Shown here: piece after piece, positions 14,036-25,929 of the stretch
Layout: each line of letters opens with the position of its first letter
How positions within the stretch are numbered: position 1 is the first letter of the stretch
Source: Tenrec ecaudatus
Lineage: Eukaryota; Chordata; Mammalia; Afrosoricida; Tenrecidae
NCBI RefSeq assembly: GCF_050624435.1
Contig: NC_134546.1
Location: forward strand, 9,819,001 to 9,883,000
Length of the DNA: 64,000 bases
Reading direction: 5' to 3'
The notes under the pieces: generated by a model
What the model was told of the DNA's origin: nothing
The model's input: the letters and a program-made list of their open reading frames with translations, nothing else
Databases searched by the model: none
Made by a program: the position numbers and the translations under genes

Positions 14036-14215
14036 AAACAAACAAAATCCATTGCAGCTGAGTGGGCTCCAACTTACAGTTACCCTTTAGAACAGAGTAG
14101 AACTGCGCCACAGGATTTCCTAGACTGACATCTTTATGGACGCACACCAGCACATCTTTCTCCCACAGAGTGGCTGGTAAGTTTGAACCATCAATCATTT
14201 GGCTAGTAGCAATTG
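14036..14215 (-). repeat. AfroSINE, minus strand
   Basis: Begins AAAATCCATTGCAGCTGAGT and continues through GTAGAACTGCGCCACAGGAT and CATCTTTCTCCCACAGAG to the tRNA-like head near GTTTGAACCATC. Confidence 0.8.
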
Positions 14216-14955
14216 CCCCTAAAATTTCTCATGTCTTTGGTATCTGCTCTATCTTGATAGAGGAGGCTTGCAAGCATATTTTCATTTCAGTTAGAATCTC
14301 CCCAAAAGAGCTACCTGATAGAGACCGACTATTCTTGGGACAGAGAGCACTGCAAACTTCTTAGGAAAAGGGGAAGATTGATGCTGAGGCAGACAGAGAT
14401 CTCCAAGGGACTCCAGGCCCACATTTGTTGAAAGAAGACAAGGACCTTATCACAGAGCTGACAGAGAGAAAACGGCCTTCCCTCTAGAGCCAGCACTCTG
14501 AATCTGGACTTGTAGCTACCTAAATTTGAGAAAATAAATTTGTTAAAGCCAGAAGGAAAAAAAGAGGAGGGCTTGAGGTGGGGTGTGCCGTACTATAGCG
14601 TGGGCAGTTCAGAAACACCTTCTAGACCATCTCACAAGTCTTCCATGCCAGGTGTCTATTAGTCATAACCATGCGAGAGACCGAAGGAAAAGGGGTGGAA
14701 ATGTGGTTGTATCTCTGATACCATCCCTTGTCTACTAGTAGGGCCATTTCCCACTACTTATTCTCAACATTAAGCAACTAAAAACACCTCAGAAATCACT
14801 GTGTACTGAGACAAAGATCACAATTGCAATCTATAACCCTCATTTTCAAATTAGCTTTGATCAAAGCATGATTAATCTCATTGACTTGATGCAGTATAAA
14901 CATGAACATACATAAACATCTATGCACATCAAATTTTTATCTGCTTTCTGCATTT
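14216..14955. other. No feature recognised
   Basis: Intronic DNA without a recognisable exon or repeat. Confidence 0.4.
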
Positions 14956-14959
14956 AAAT

Positions 14960-15475
14960 GCAACTTTCCTCTAGTTCTTAAATGCTTCCTCCCTCTCTCC
15001 CCCATTATCATGATCCCAATTCTACCTTACACATCTGGCTAGATGACAGGATGTACACTGGTACAGATAGGAATGGGAAACACAGGGAATCCAGGACAGA
15101 TGATCCCTTCAGGACCAATGGTAAGATTGGCGATTCCGGCAGGCTGGAGGGAAGGTGGAGTAGAAAGGGGGACTCAATTACAAGGATCTACATATAACCT
15201 CCTCCCTGGGGGATGGACAACAGAAAAGTGGGTGAAGGGAGACGTTGGACAGTGTAAGATATGACAAAATAATAACTTATAAATTATCAAGGGTTCATGA
15301 GGGAAGGGGGAGCGGGGAGAGAGGGGCAAAAATGAGGACTGATACCAAGGGCTCAAATAGAAAGCAAATGTTTTGAGAATGAAGATGCAACAAAGGTACA
15401 AATGTGCTTGACACAATGGACGGATGTATGGATTGTGGTAAGGGTTGTACGAGCCCCCAATAAAATGATTTTTTA
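14960..15475 (+). mobile_element. LINE family A 3' end, plus strand
   Basis: Truncated at AACTTTCCTCTAGTTC, then ATCATGATCCCAATTCTACC, ACACTGGTACAGATAGGAA, CACATATAACCTCCTCCC-like words and the CCCCAATAAAATGATTTT signal. A second A-rich block (AAAAGGAAAGT repeated at 15475-15510) follows. I could not define a target duplication. Confidence 0.85.
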
Positions 15476-15479
15476 AAAG

Positions 15480-15960
15480 GAAAGTGCTTTATTATTTTAA
15501 AAAGGAAAGTTGGAAAATATAATTGCATATCATCAAGGAAAATGGCAGAGGATAAAAATGTGCAGAATGTTATGAGCCTGATAACCAAAAAATAGCCAAT
15601 AAATTTTCATTTCCTTTCCTATCAAGGAGTAGCCTGGTTCTTCTCTGCCACCCTAACTTTTCCCTCATATTTCCTAGTCCTGCTGTAAACTATAGTTTTC
15701 TAGTAAAATTCCATTATATATTCATTCCATTTCACCATGAATTTTTTGAAGCCCCGTCATATTGTAAGAGGTGCTATCTGGCCCTGGAATTGATTTGGGA
15801 CACCCATATATTGAAGACAATAGAAATGGGATTTGGAAGATTTTTGGTATTTCATAATAAAAAGAAGAAAAATACTGCAAAAGATGTCTTTAAAAATCTA
15901 AAAAAGTGAATCTGTAACTTTGATGAGTATGGTGCACCTGAGCCAAGCCATGGTCTTTTC
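15480..15960. other. No feature recognised
   Basis: Unassigned intronic DNA. Confidence 0.4.
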
Positions 15961-15964
15961 GTTT

Positions 15965-16105
15965 GCCTCACGCCGGGTAGAACTGCCCCTGTGGGTTTCC
16001 GAGACTGTAACGCTTTACACAAGTAGAAAGTCTCATCTTTCTCCAGAGGAGCTGCTGGGAATTTGGAACTGCTGGCCTTGGTGATTAGCAGGTAGCTGTG
16101 GGACT
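15965..16105 (-). repeat. AfroSINE fragment, minus strand
   Basis: Carries GGTAGAACTGCCCCTGTGGG, TTTCCGAGACTGTAACG and CTCATCTTTCTCCAGAGGAG. The 3' tail part is missing. Confidence 0.8.
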
Positions 16106-16615
16106 TAATTTTAAATTTAACACCTCTCTATCTCCTTCCCTCTTCTGTAAAATGAAAATAATAATAGCCACTGCCCTATAAATGCTTGTAAAAATAGGAC
16201 AATATATGTAAAGAGTTTAACACAGTGCTTAACACATAAGGGAAACGCAATAAGTGTGAGCTATTTATTTCTTACTAGGGAGTTTCTGAATGATTTCAGT
16301 ACCTTTATAGGCTGCTAGCTTTATTTATCCTACCATTTAAAAGTTATCTTCTGTTTGAATATCTGATCATTCAAATCAATCATAGTAACTCTTCTTTGAA
16401 ATATGGATTCAGCTGTATGGTCAGCGTATTGAAAGCAGCTGATTTCATATTTTAAATCCCTCTCTGAGTTATTTTTTAAGGATTGTTCTAGGAATAATAA
16501 CACACATTCCTTCACTTTTCCGTCTCCTAAGAGTACATACTATTCCACTTTATGTTAAATTCAGGAATCCTGTAATCTTCCCTCTCAAACTTGATATTAT
16601 AATCACTATATATAT
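16106..16615. other. No feature recognised
   Basis: AT-rich intronic DNA, nothing recognisable. Confidence 0.4.
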
Positions 16616-16619
16616 TACA

Positions 16620-16800
16620 AGGAGCCCTGGTGGTGGTGTGGTTACATATTCGGCTGCAATCTGCATAGCCAGCAGTTCAAAACCACCAGCAGCTCCATGG
16701 GAGAAAGACTGGGCTTTATACTCCCATATATAGTTATCATCTTGGAAACCCATAGGGGGTCACTACAAGTCATCACTGACTGCACAGTAGTGAGTTATAT
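16620..16800 (+). repeat. AfroSINE, plus strand
   Basis: Starts GGAGCCCTGGTGGTGGTGTG (tRNA-derived A box side), then AGCCAGCAGTTCAAAACCAC (B box side), GGGAGAAAGACTGGGCTTTA and the GGAAACCCATAGG body. Confidence 0.88.
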
Positions 16801-17175
16801 GTACTACAGATTTACATATGCCATAAACAGAGCAAGGCAATATTAGAATTTTTACCTTAAACCATCATAAGTATTTTTTAATTGAGAGAAGTAAAACTAT
16901 GTACCCACATATTTACCATTCCAGTGAGCTCCATTCCATCCTAAAGATTCAACTTTGCATCTGCTACATTTCCTTCAGCCTGAAGATATCCTTTTAGGAG
17001 TCTGAGAGCCTGGGGTCAATCATACTTTCTATTCCACCAAATAAGAAGGCCATGTGGCTTTAGGGGAACCAAATATTAAATCGGCCATTGTACTACTTGG
17101 TGCACTATGTCTAACCTATTTGGTACAGTATTTCTAATTAATTATTATGAATTTTTATAAAAGGTGTTATAAAAA
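16801..17175. other. No feature recognised
   Basis: Unassigned intronic DNA. Confidence 0.4.
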
Positions 17176-17180
17176 ATATT

Positions 17181-17259
17181 AGGGGTCTTCAAAAAAAGTT
17201 TGTGGAAAAATGGAATTATGAGACAATGTATTTTTTTCAAGGACTTCTTGAAGCTCCCT
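17181..17259. mobile_element. Palindrome-ended MITE (GGGTCTTCAAAAAGTTTGTGG family)
   Basis: Left end AGGGGTCTTCAAAA and right end TTCTTGAAGCTCCCT are inverted relatives. The same ends recur at 38111, 39264, 41109 and 50572. The layout is that of a small mariner-like element; the superfamily is inferred. Confidence 0.55.
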
Positions 17260-17435
17260 CTTAGGACATTCTTGTCTTCTTGTATCTTTCTGGGTTCAGT
17301 GTTCCTAATTATTTTGGAGTTAAAGTTATGCCCAACTTAAAATATGATAGACTAAGCTCTCACTTTTTAAAAACAATGAAGCAATGACAATTGCTTCTAC
17401 CAGAAGGCTGTGCCTGGTTTCTGAAAAGCACTTCC

Positions 17436-17745
17436 TGTTGTTGCTTTTAGGTACCACGGAGTAGGTGCCACCTCATAGTGACCCTGCATACAGCAGAAGG
17501 AAACAGTGCCTGGTCCTTCTCTACACTCACAATGGCCAGGTGTGAGCTCATTGTTGCAGTCTCTGTGTCAGCTCATCTCATCGAGAGTCTTCCTCTTTCA
17601 CACTGCCCGTCTATTTTACCAAGCACGGGGGCCCTTTCTAAGGACTGGTCTCTCCTGACAACAAGTTCAGAGTACAGGAGATGAAGTCTCTTCATCCTCA
17701 TTCTAAGGAGCATCCTGGCTATACTTCTTCCAAGACAGTTGTGTA
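17436..17745 (-). mobile_element. RTE-type LINE 3' end, minus strand
   Basis: Plus-strand words CCTCATAGTGACCCTGCATA, GAGCTCATTGTTGCAG, CGAGAGTCTTCCTCTTTC and CTTCTTCCAAGACAG follow the order seen in the longer copy at 9813-11835. Confidence 0.85.
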
Positions 17746-17774
17746 TGGTTTTTTTTATTTTAGCAGATATCCAC

Positions 17775-17960
17775 GTCTTCCTCCTGGGGTACCCCTAGAT
17801 GGGGTTGAACCTTGAACCTCTTAGCTATCAGTTGAATGCTTAACTGTTGTGCCATCCCAAATGAAAACCCACTGCGATGGAATTGATTCTTACTCATAGT
17901 GACCCTATCTGTCTAGGGTTCCTGAGGTTACAGGGGCAGACAGCCTCCTGTTACACCATG
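17775..17960 (-). repeat. AfroSINE pieces, minus strand
   Basis: Two partial copies abut: a tRNA-like head (GGGTTGAACCTTGAACCTC, GTTGTGCCATC) at 17790-17865 and a tail (CCACTGCGATGGAATTGATT, ACTCATAGTGACCC) from 17866. Confidence 0.7.
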
Positions 17961-18244
17961 AAAAAACAAAAACACCTCACTACCATCGCATCAAGTCCAA
18001 CTCTGAGTTCTTTAACACAACCTTCAAAAATATAGCCAAAGAATGCTGACAAGAAAGACAGTTGTATAACTAAACAGACTGAAGACATTGATGTAATGGT
18101 TATTTCTCTACATTACATATATCCTAGACATTGCTGCTCTCAACCATAAGGTCACATCGCGTAGACAAGATTAGGACCCCTACAGGGTTACTATGAATGG
18201 GAGCAGACTGGATGACAGGGTGTTTGGTTGAGTCTGAGTAGAAA

Positions 18245-18475
18245 CAGTTCATAGTGGTTCAGTGAGAGCATTCTCACCTTCTATGTGGGAGACCCAAGTT
18301 CATTTCCCACCAAAGCTTCTCAGGTGCAGCCCGCACCGGTCTGTGATGGTTAAAGGTTTCAGTGGAAGAGCCTAATGGTCTTCTGAAAATCAGCCAGGGA
18401 AAACCCAATAGCTCACCGCAGTCTGTGGTAGGGTCACCATGCGTTGGGGGCTGATTGGACAGCAACATCAAGGGT
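18245..18475 (+). repeat. tRNA-derived SINE, second type
   Basis: The head resembles a tRNA promoter: GTGGTTCAGTGAGAGCATTC (A box) and AGACCCAAGTTCATTTCCC (B box). The body reads GGTTTCAGTGGAAGAGCC, AAAATCAGCCAGGGAAAACC and GGTCACCATGCG. It differs from the common AfroSINE body in this window, so it is either another afrotherian SINE or a divergent subfamily. Confidence 0.65.
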
Positions 18476-18489
18476 GTGTAAAAATTACA

Positions 18490-19730
18490 ATGGTCCTAAC
18501 ATTAAGGTGGTCATTTCCATCATTTAGAACAAATCCGAAAAACAACTACAAATCCCACTCTTTACCTAGTCACACATTACGCTGAGGAATGTAATTTATA
18601 TTTTAACACCAATAATTTATTTTTATTTTAAATACAGTAGTGATGCTATTATTTTCAACTAGAAACTGGTTCACCATCATCAGTTAATAGCTTCATCACA
18701 GGCAATTTATTATGATAAAATTCGATGTTCGAACCCAGGGGAAACCATGTTCTTTTTAAACCTTGACTATAAGGCCGCTCGACAGTTATGTTTCAGACAC
18801 TCTTAAAGCAACTTCAAACAGTGCTTTTTGAAGATGCTTTGCCCATAAGTTCTATTCAGAAGGGTAACTTAATTCATGTGAGATACATATTTTAAATTTT
18901 TATATTTAATCCTACCTAGAGAGTGATTTCAAAAATGATATTTCCTGAAGCCAAAACCCAGACTTCATGTCTCTAGAGTAATCTTGCCTTCTACTAGTTT
19001 CAACCTCAGTAAATCTATATCCTTCCCCCGAGTGGTTCTGGCTGGCCTGGGCTTGTTGTACATAGTTGCTTCAGTCAGACAGCTTTTTAAATGTCAACAC
19101 ACTTAACAATTCACACAATGTGTAAGGAAAGTACTGTACTTTAAAATAAAGATGTTTCCTCTTGTGAAATAAGTTTATCATTTGGGAGAGTCTACTCAAA
19201 GAAAATAGGATCGTTTTATGACCTCTTGAGAAGAGCTAAGAAAGCATATCATTTCGCTTTTCCTGCCTTTATCCCATTTCAAGCACCATGGAGGAGATGA
19301 TGTGTGATCTACTGTTTTAGTTATGACAGGAAAAAGAAATATAATTAAAGGATGGAAACCAACAAAATCTAGTAGTCAGATGAGTCTGTGAGATTCCCCC
19401 CCAAATGCTTAACATTTTCAATATCTGAAAATAATCAAACAATTTTGCATTTAGTACAAATTTCCCAAGCTCCCCAGCACATACCCTCTAAAATTTTAAA
19501 CAAATATAGTTGATATGAAAAACGGAATTTTATCCAAACAGCAAATATTATACTGATTATCTGAACAGCAAACACAAACAGTCCTAATCCCAATCATAGA
19601 CTATGTTGTGAAATGTTAATGTATTTAAATTTTTTAATTATACATGGAATCAACCTAAATATTGTACTTTAAACAATTAGTTATTAATATCCTAGACATA
19701 TTAAATAGCAAGAACACATGAACATGCGAT
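18490..19730. other. No feature recognised
   Basis: A repeat-poor stretch in a repeat-rich intron, AT-rich, with no visible exon. It could hold conserved non-coding sequence, which I cannot test by eye. Confidence 0.4.
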
Positions 19731-19744
19731 ACTCAACACAGGAT

Positions 19745-20104
19745 TTTTTTAAAAACATTTTATTAGGGACTCATACAACTCTTATCACAATCCATACATA
19801 CATCAATTGTGTAAAGCACATCTGTACATTCATTGCCCTCATCGTTTTCAAAGCTTGTGCTCCACTTAAGCCCTTTGCATCAGGTCCTCTTTTTTTTTTT
19901 CCTCCCTCCCCGCTCCCCCTTCCCTCATGAGCCCTTGATAATTTATAAGTTATTATTTTGTCATATCTTGCCCTGTCTGACGTCTCCCTTCACCCCCTTT
20001 TCTGTTGTCCGTCCCCCAGGGAGGAGATCACATGTAGATCCTTGTAATCGGTTCCCTCTTTCCAACCCACTCTCCCTCTCACCCCTGGTCCTGAAGGTAT
20101 CATC
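19745..20104 (-). mobile_element. LINE family A insertion with 11-bp target duplication
   Basis: Reverse copy from the T-run through GGGACTCATACAACTCTTAT and GTCCCCCAGGGAGGAGATCA to CCTGAAGGTATCATC. It is flanked by exact CAACACAGGAT at 19734-19744 and 20105-20115. Confidence 0.92.
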
Positions 20105-20115
20105 CAACACAGGAT

Positions 20116-21110
20116 GTTTTCAAGGGCAAAACTGCACATTACCATCAGAGCAGCACAAGTTCCCAAACGCATTTGACCTAATGTCCCTCCCAGGCAATGA
20201 AACTCTTTTGTTCTATATAGCCCATAATCCAGGACAAAGTGCAGGTTATCTGCTTCTGCAGCCCCCTCCCCTGCATCACTCCAGCACCCCCCTAGGGGGA
20301 GGTATCGAGCTGACCTACACAGAAGCGCTGAGTAGCTCCTTAAAAAAGACACTAAATGCTGCTGCTGAAACAACAGAAAAATATAAGACTGGATTATATT
20401 ATACCTACTAATTAGGCCCAATTTTAGGGTAGGTTTGATGAACAGTTATAGTTTTGTGCTAATTTTAGTGAAATGACACAGGTATTAAACAATTGTAAAC
20501 CTTTGTCTTGGCTTTATGCCAAAGTTCAGCATTATCATTATTTAAAATATATTTAAATAAATATCACAACATGAATATTCTGAAAACTATTCAGAAAGTA
20601 AATCACTTAAGTTTATGCCTCGTACACAGAGAGCAGGGCTTAGCTCTGGCAGGATGAAGAATTAAGATGTAGCTATCACCTACTGCAAACTATACCCACA
20701 GTAACCACTGCAGGGTCACCACTCTGTACCGACACCACTATGAGAACAGCCAGCTACAAGATAGTCCACGAAAAGAAATAGTACTGTGCCTTGAAAAATC
20801 ATGGCCACAACGTAGTAGGAGAATTATAAAGCAAAACTTATCACAATATTAACGCGATGATCAAGAGGATAGAAGCAGAAGGATTAGGACTTCACACTCG
20901 ATGTGCAGTGGTGTAGTCCTGAAGGTGGATTGTGATGGCGGCTGTGTGCTGTTACAGCAGTTAACTAGCGCAATCGTAACAAAACGTGCCCCAACTGGAT
21001 TGCTTTAAAGACAGAAATGTGCTTTCTCCGAGTTTAAGAAGACAACAATGAAACCTGGTGTCATCGAGTTGAGTCTTACAGCAACCCTCGAAATCTGAAC
21101 TCAGGGTGTG
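20116..21110. other. Unassigned stretch with overlapping open frames on both strands
   Basis: Positions 20116-20411 lie in long open frames on both strands: the plus frame ends at 20411 and the minus frame covers 19990-20421. Neither product is recognisable and both run into the LINE next door. The sequence is richer in GC than its flanks. I see no splice sites that would make it an exon. Confidence 0.35.
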
Positions 21111-21119
21111 GCCACAGGG

Positions 21120-21294
21120 CAGTGGTTCTCATCCTTCCGAATTCTGCAAGTTCCTCATGTTGCAGCGAGCCCCCCATCATAAAATTATGTTTGTTGCTAC
21201 TTCACAACTGTAATTTTGCTAATGTTATGAATCAGGTGACCCCTATAAAAGAGGTCCACCAAATGGGTCACGACCCACAGGTGGAGAACCGCTG
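21120..21294. mobile_element. SPIN-type hAT mini-transposon
   Basis: Ends CAGTGGTTCTCATCCTTCC and GGTGGAGAACCGCTG. Inside are GTTGCTACTTCACAACTGTA and GGGTCACGACCC. The flanking octamers no longer match, so this copy looks older than the one at 8715. Confidence 0.85.
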
Positions 21295-21504
21295 CTCTGG
21301 GAGTACCTTCTTTCTCTAATTTAGCTTCCCGTAGCTTCTAGCAACCGTGGGTTACAAACAAATCGTCCTGGTGTGTCTATCTTCATGTGGTTTCTTTCTG
21401 CTGTATGACTCTGTGCCTGTTCTGTTCTCTTTATAACTCAGAAGTGATACGGCTTAGGACCCACCCAACTCTGGTATCACTTCGTTAACAAAAGAAAAAC
21501 CTAT

Positions 21505-23110
21505 TTCCAAATGAGGTATTTGTTGTTGTCAGGCGCCTTTCAGGATCATCTACTCATAGCAGCCCTATGGCCACCAGAACAAAACTTGCACCAGTCTTAC
21601 AACTGCTGTTATGTCCGAGCCCACCGTTGCAGCCACTGTGCCAATTCACCTTGTCGAGAGCTCTCCTCTTGGTCACTGCTCCACAAGTATGTTTGCTGTT
21701 TGTGTTGTTGCAAAAAGTTAGCTATCTTCCAAATTTCTTAGCACAAGTGAGTGCTTGAATTTTTCTTCAATTCTTTTAAGCTTAAAAATATGCTGAGTAT
21801 GTTCTTGTCTTTTTGGTTTTCTGACTACAGGGCTTTGCTATTTCATCATAATACTTTACTTTGTCTTCCTGAGCTGCCCTTTCAAATTTTCTGTGCAATC
21901 CATTGACGTCATTATTTCTTCCGTTTGCCTTAGGTACTCTGAGATTAAGAGCCATTCAGAGTCCCTTCTGACATTCACTTTTAATTTTTTCTTTCTTTCC
22001 TGTCTTTAATGACCTTTGCTTTCTTCGTGTATGATGTTCTTGATGTCATCCCATAGCTCATCATATTGTCTATGATTAATTTTCATTGGGTCAAATCTGT
22101 TCTGGAGATGTTTTCAAAATTCAGGTAAGATAAGATCAAGGTTATATTTTTGCTCTGTGGGCTTCTGTGGGATTATAAAGAGACTTTTCCCCAGCTTTGT
22201 CTCCCCCAAAGACATGCCAAACATTAGAGACTTTTTGCTAACACATGGGGGGAGAAGGGGGAGAGGTCAGATGCTTAGAGACATCCTCCCTGAAGACAGT
22301 CAGTTGCCAAACTAGGTAGGACCTGTTCCCTGCTGTTAAGGACAATGGGCTATTTCTCCCTAAAGGCTTGCAGCCTCAATTTGGTTCCTGTAGGTGGAGT
22401 TCACATCCTACTGATAATGGTCTCCATAGTGAGCCAGGGAAGAGGTCAAACAGGCTCAGTGACATCCAAAGTTAGGCTGCCATCTTGAATCTAAGATCCG
22501 CCCATCTTGCGACATGTGTACCCCAATCCCTCCTCTTCCTTTTGCATGGATGCCCCTAGATCACCCCCCTCCCATTACTGTATTACCTATAGCACAACCC
22601 TTTCCTGTGACGTATGTCTTCACCTGTAATTAGGGGACTTACATGTCCCCAGAAAATATAAAAGCCTTGGTTAGCATTAAATATCTCTCTCTCTCCACAT
22701 GGACCAACAAGTGTGGCTGAGGTGAGCATTGCTACCATGAATTGTGTCCGACTCCATTATTTCAATCTCTCTTCTATCTATCATGCTCTCTATGACTTTA
22801 CTATAATCTTTACTTATTATCGCTGTATAATTGTGCCTACCAGACCCGTGATGATGTGTTAGGGGCTGGATTCCCCTCACAGACTTCTTTTAATTTTCTT
22901 TTTCTTCAACCTGAACTTACATATGAGCAAGTGGATGGTCAATTTCATAGTCAGCCTGACCTCACTTTAGCTGCCTGCATTAAGTTTCTCCATTGCCTCT
23001 TCCCACAGATGTAGTCCATATGATTTCTGTATCTTCCATCTGTAGAAGTCCATGGGCATAGTTGTCATCTGTGTCACGAAGAAGTCCTTAGTTTTGCAAA
23101 ATTCTATCAT
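21505..23110 (-). mobile_element. RTE-type LINE, internally deleted and split by an LTR
   Basis: The 3' end lies at 21510-21690 (CCACCGTTGCAGCCACTGTG, CTTGTCGAGAGCTCTCC). The reverse transcriptase core is missing. It resumes at about 21740 (CTTGAATTTTTCTTCAATTC) and runs to 22165, and after the LTR at 22882-23110 (GAACTTACATATGAGCAAG, CTTCCCACAGATGTAGTCC). The 2-kb copy at 9813 shows how much is lost. Confidence 0.85.
22166..22881 (+). mobile_element. Solo LTR of an endogenous retrovirus (716 bp) inside the RTE copy
   Basis: Begins TGTGGGATTA and ends CCCCTCACA, the TG...CA form of an LTR. It has a TATA-like AATATAAAAG at about 22653 and ATTAAA at about 22676. Flanks are GGCTTC (22160-22165) and GACTTC (22882-22887), a 6-bp duplication with one mismatch. 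RTE sequence is continuous across it. No viral genes are present. The class is not certain. Confidence 0.75.
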
Positions 23111-23139
23111 GCTCCATAGGATTACTAAGACTGTAAATA

Positions 23140-23255
23140 TTTATGGAAACAGTTTGCTTCACTTTCTTCCAAAGACTGACTGGTGGGTTTGAACCACTGA
23201 CTTTGCAGTTAGTAGCCCAATGCTTAATCCATTGCACCACCAGGATCCCTTTGTG
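23140..23255 (-). repeat. AfroSINE head, minus strand
   Basis: GACTGGTGGGTTTGAACCAC, TGACTTTGCAGTTAGTAGCC and GCACCACCAGGATCCC are the reverse of the tRNA-like head. Confidence 0.8.
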
Positions 23256-23259
23256 TGTT

Positions 23260-24440
23260 ATGTACATGTATATGCATCTATGTGACGATATACATGTATA
23301 TTCATACATACAATGACACAGGGTGCACAGTTACAGACAATTCTCAAGTATAACCAAACATGCAGGAGTGGTTTCCTGGGGCATCTTGGCCAACTAGCAT
23401 TACATGGTTCTTAAAGTTATGTTCCACTTCCTAGCTTGGTGAGTGGTATCTGGGGCCTGAGTGGCCATCTGAAACACACCTGTTGATCTCTACTCATCCA
23501 GACAAAAAAGTCTACATGAACCATGGGCAAAGATTCCTCTCAAGCACAGATGAAAAGATGACGGCCAAGGAACCAGAGTGCTGGAACTGACAGGACCACA
23601 AGGAAACAGATGAGAACGAGGCCACATTATGGAAAGTGTGATCAATATCACTGAATAATCTGTGTGAAGATTGTTTGATGGGAATCTAATTTGTTGAATA
23701 AACTGTCATTTTAAATACAATGTATCACTGCTCTATAGGAGCTATAGCATGTGTTGACCTTTGCTGACTCCTTTCCTAGAAATATGCTGAAGGAACATGA
23801 AACACTGAGGAAATAATGTCTCTCCCCACCACCACGGCCCTGCCACCCAACAGGATTACTAGGCAAGGGAAAAGGTGGAGATTGGTGAAGACTTCTTAAA
23901 TGGGGTTCCTTCCTAGCAACAAAAAGGACAATAAGGACAGTTTGTAATCATGAAGGGGATCTTAATTGCCTCGGGCATCTTTTCAAAGTCTCCCATTGTT
24001 GTAGATTTTTCCTCAATAGTTGAGTCACCAGACCCACCTTACTTCTGGGCTTCTGCATAATGTAAGAGAAAAACTCCTTATCATGTACCCAACTAGTAAT
24101 ATCTTACTTGTAACTGAAAAATCTTGACACTAGTATTTCATGAGTTATTATAAGTATTAAATTAGATTCACTGTTGAAGATGCAGTAGGTTAAAAGTGAG
24201 CACCGATCATGTGATCTCCCTTGTGATCCCTTTTAATTTATTGTAGTTTTTAAATATTTTCTGCTTCCTTTCAATTGAAGATTTTATCTGTTTTACTTTC
24301 TTATTGTTGCTTGGTTTTGTTTTGAATGGGTTTCTGTCTGTGAGACCCACGCTAGGTAGATCCACAGACAGTACCCACAGTAACGCAGTAACGGCTCACT
24401 GGCAGTATGACAGGGGAGGCTGGAGGGCAATGGGGAACTG
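23260..24440. other. No gene recognised
   Basis: Contains a short TATACATGTATATG-rich stretch at 23260-23310. Otherwise unassigned. Confidence 0.4.
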
Positions 24441-24449
24441 GAATACAGA

Positions 24450-24565
24450 GGACAAGAATGAAGAAAATGTTCTAAAATTAACTTGGTGATGATTGTACAA
24501 CTCTTCTTCATGTGAATGAACTCTTGAATTGTAGAATATGTGAATTTTATGCCAATAAAACTAAG
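24450..24565 (+). repeat. Old L1-like LINE 3' end
   Basis: GAAGAAAATGTTCTAAAATT, GATTGTACAACTCTTCTTC and GCCAATAAAACTAAG, as at 200-505. Confidence 0.6.
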
Positions 24566-24569
24566 TGGG

Positions 24570-25350
24570 GGGAACTCCACTTTGTTCAATGTCTGGAATA
24601 CAGTTTAGAACACGGAACTATTTAAGGTTAATGGAAAACAAAAATTTGGACAAATTATGTAATATCATTGAACATTAACTGTGTATTTAACATCAATAAA
24701 CTATATTTCTATCTATTCACATTCCCAGACTTTATGGGCACCCAAGATTATTATCCCCATTTTACTGATAAACTAAGGCTTAAAGGAACTTTCTCAAAGT
24801 ACAGTGGAGATAGTATATTAAAAAAAAAGTCAGTTACAAAGCTTATACTCTTGGAAACATGGATTATCACAAAGAATCCAAAAAAAATAAGGTTTTATCC
24901 AATTAAAATAAAGTTTAAATGGGAGGTCCAAGCAACAGACTGCCCAATTCCACCTCTAGACAAGTAAAGGCAACTTGACAACTTTCATCCTGTCAGGAAT
25001 ACTGAACTTCACTGTTCTTGAAAGCTGTAATGAAATATTCTATTACTGAATCTGTGGGGATGTGAATAATGGTGGATGTACAAAAATAATAAGAAATAGT
25101 CATAAAGTAGCTCTCACTCTGGCTATAATCTTAAATTAAATTACAAGCACTATTTTGGTTTGGCCATAACTAAACTTTGATTTTGGAATTACTAGCTTTA
25201 AGACCCAAACTGAAGTGAATATAATAATCACATTTTAAATACTGAATGTTCATTTTGGAGCTTATTTCACAATACCTTCAAAAATGTTCTCCCTGCCATC
25301 TAAACCATCAAAATAATTTCTAAGATACCCAATATTATTATTGTATTTTT
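24570..25350. other. No feature recognised
   Basis: AT-rich intronic DNA. Confidence 0.4.
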
Positions 25351-25362
25351 TAAAAGCCTAAC

Positions 25363-25711
25363 GGTACCAGGAGGGTGGAGTGAGGGGGGGTTGAAGTGGA
25401 AACTGACTATAAAGATCTACATATAACCTCCTTCCTGGGGGATGGACAACAGAAAAGTGGGTGAAGGGAGACATCAGACAGTATAAGATATGACAAAATA
25501 ATAATTTATAAATTACTGGGGGTTCATGAGAGACGGGAAAGTGGGGAGGGAAGGGGAAAATGATGAGCTGATACCAAGGGCTCAACTAGAAAGCAAATGT
25601 TTTGAGAAAGATGATGGCAACAGATGTTGTCAACAAATGTGCTTGACACAATGGATGGATGTATGGATTGTGATAAGAGTTGTGTGAGCCCCCAATAAAA
25701 TGATTTTTTTT
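25363..25711 (+). mobile_element. LINE family A insertion with 9-bp target duplication
   Basis: Starts GGTACCAGGAGGGTGGAG, passes ACATATAACCTCCTTCC and ends CCCCCAATAAAATGATTTT. AAGCCTAAC flanks it at 25354-25362 and 25712-25720. Confidence 0.9.
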
Positions 25712-25744
25712 AAGCCTAACCTTTTTCATTTGTGTAGTTAACTA

Positions 25745-25925
25745 ACTGTGTGTTTTTGTTGTTAGGTGACTCCAGGTTGGTGGTGACTCACAGTTGAAAC
25801 AAACAGCAAGCAGCACTGCTGAGCCTGGCTCCACCCTCACAGTCATTGTTAATATTGGAGCCCCTGGGGCAGCCACTGTGTCCATCCAACCCGTGAGGGT
25901 CTTCCTCTTTTTCGCTGACCCTAAA
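25745..25925 (-). mobile_element. RTE-type LINE 3' end, minus strand
   Basis: TTGTTGTTAGGTGACTCCAG, GGGGCAGCCACTGTGTCCAT and GAGGGTCTTCCTCTTTTTCG match the 3' end of the other RTE copies. It is the shortest copy here. Confidence 0.8.
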
Positions 25926-25929
25926 CAAA

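Noticed and set aside
19833..20411. 192-codon plus-strand open frame
   Set aside because: Its first half is LINE family A sequence in reverse; the product is not recognisable.
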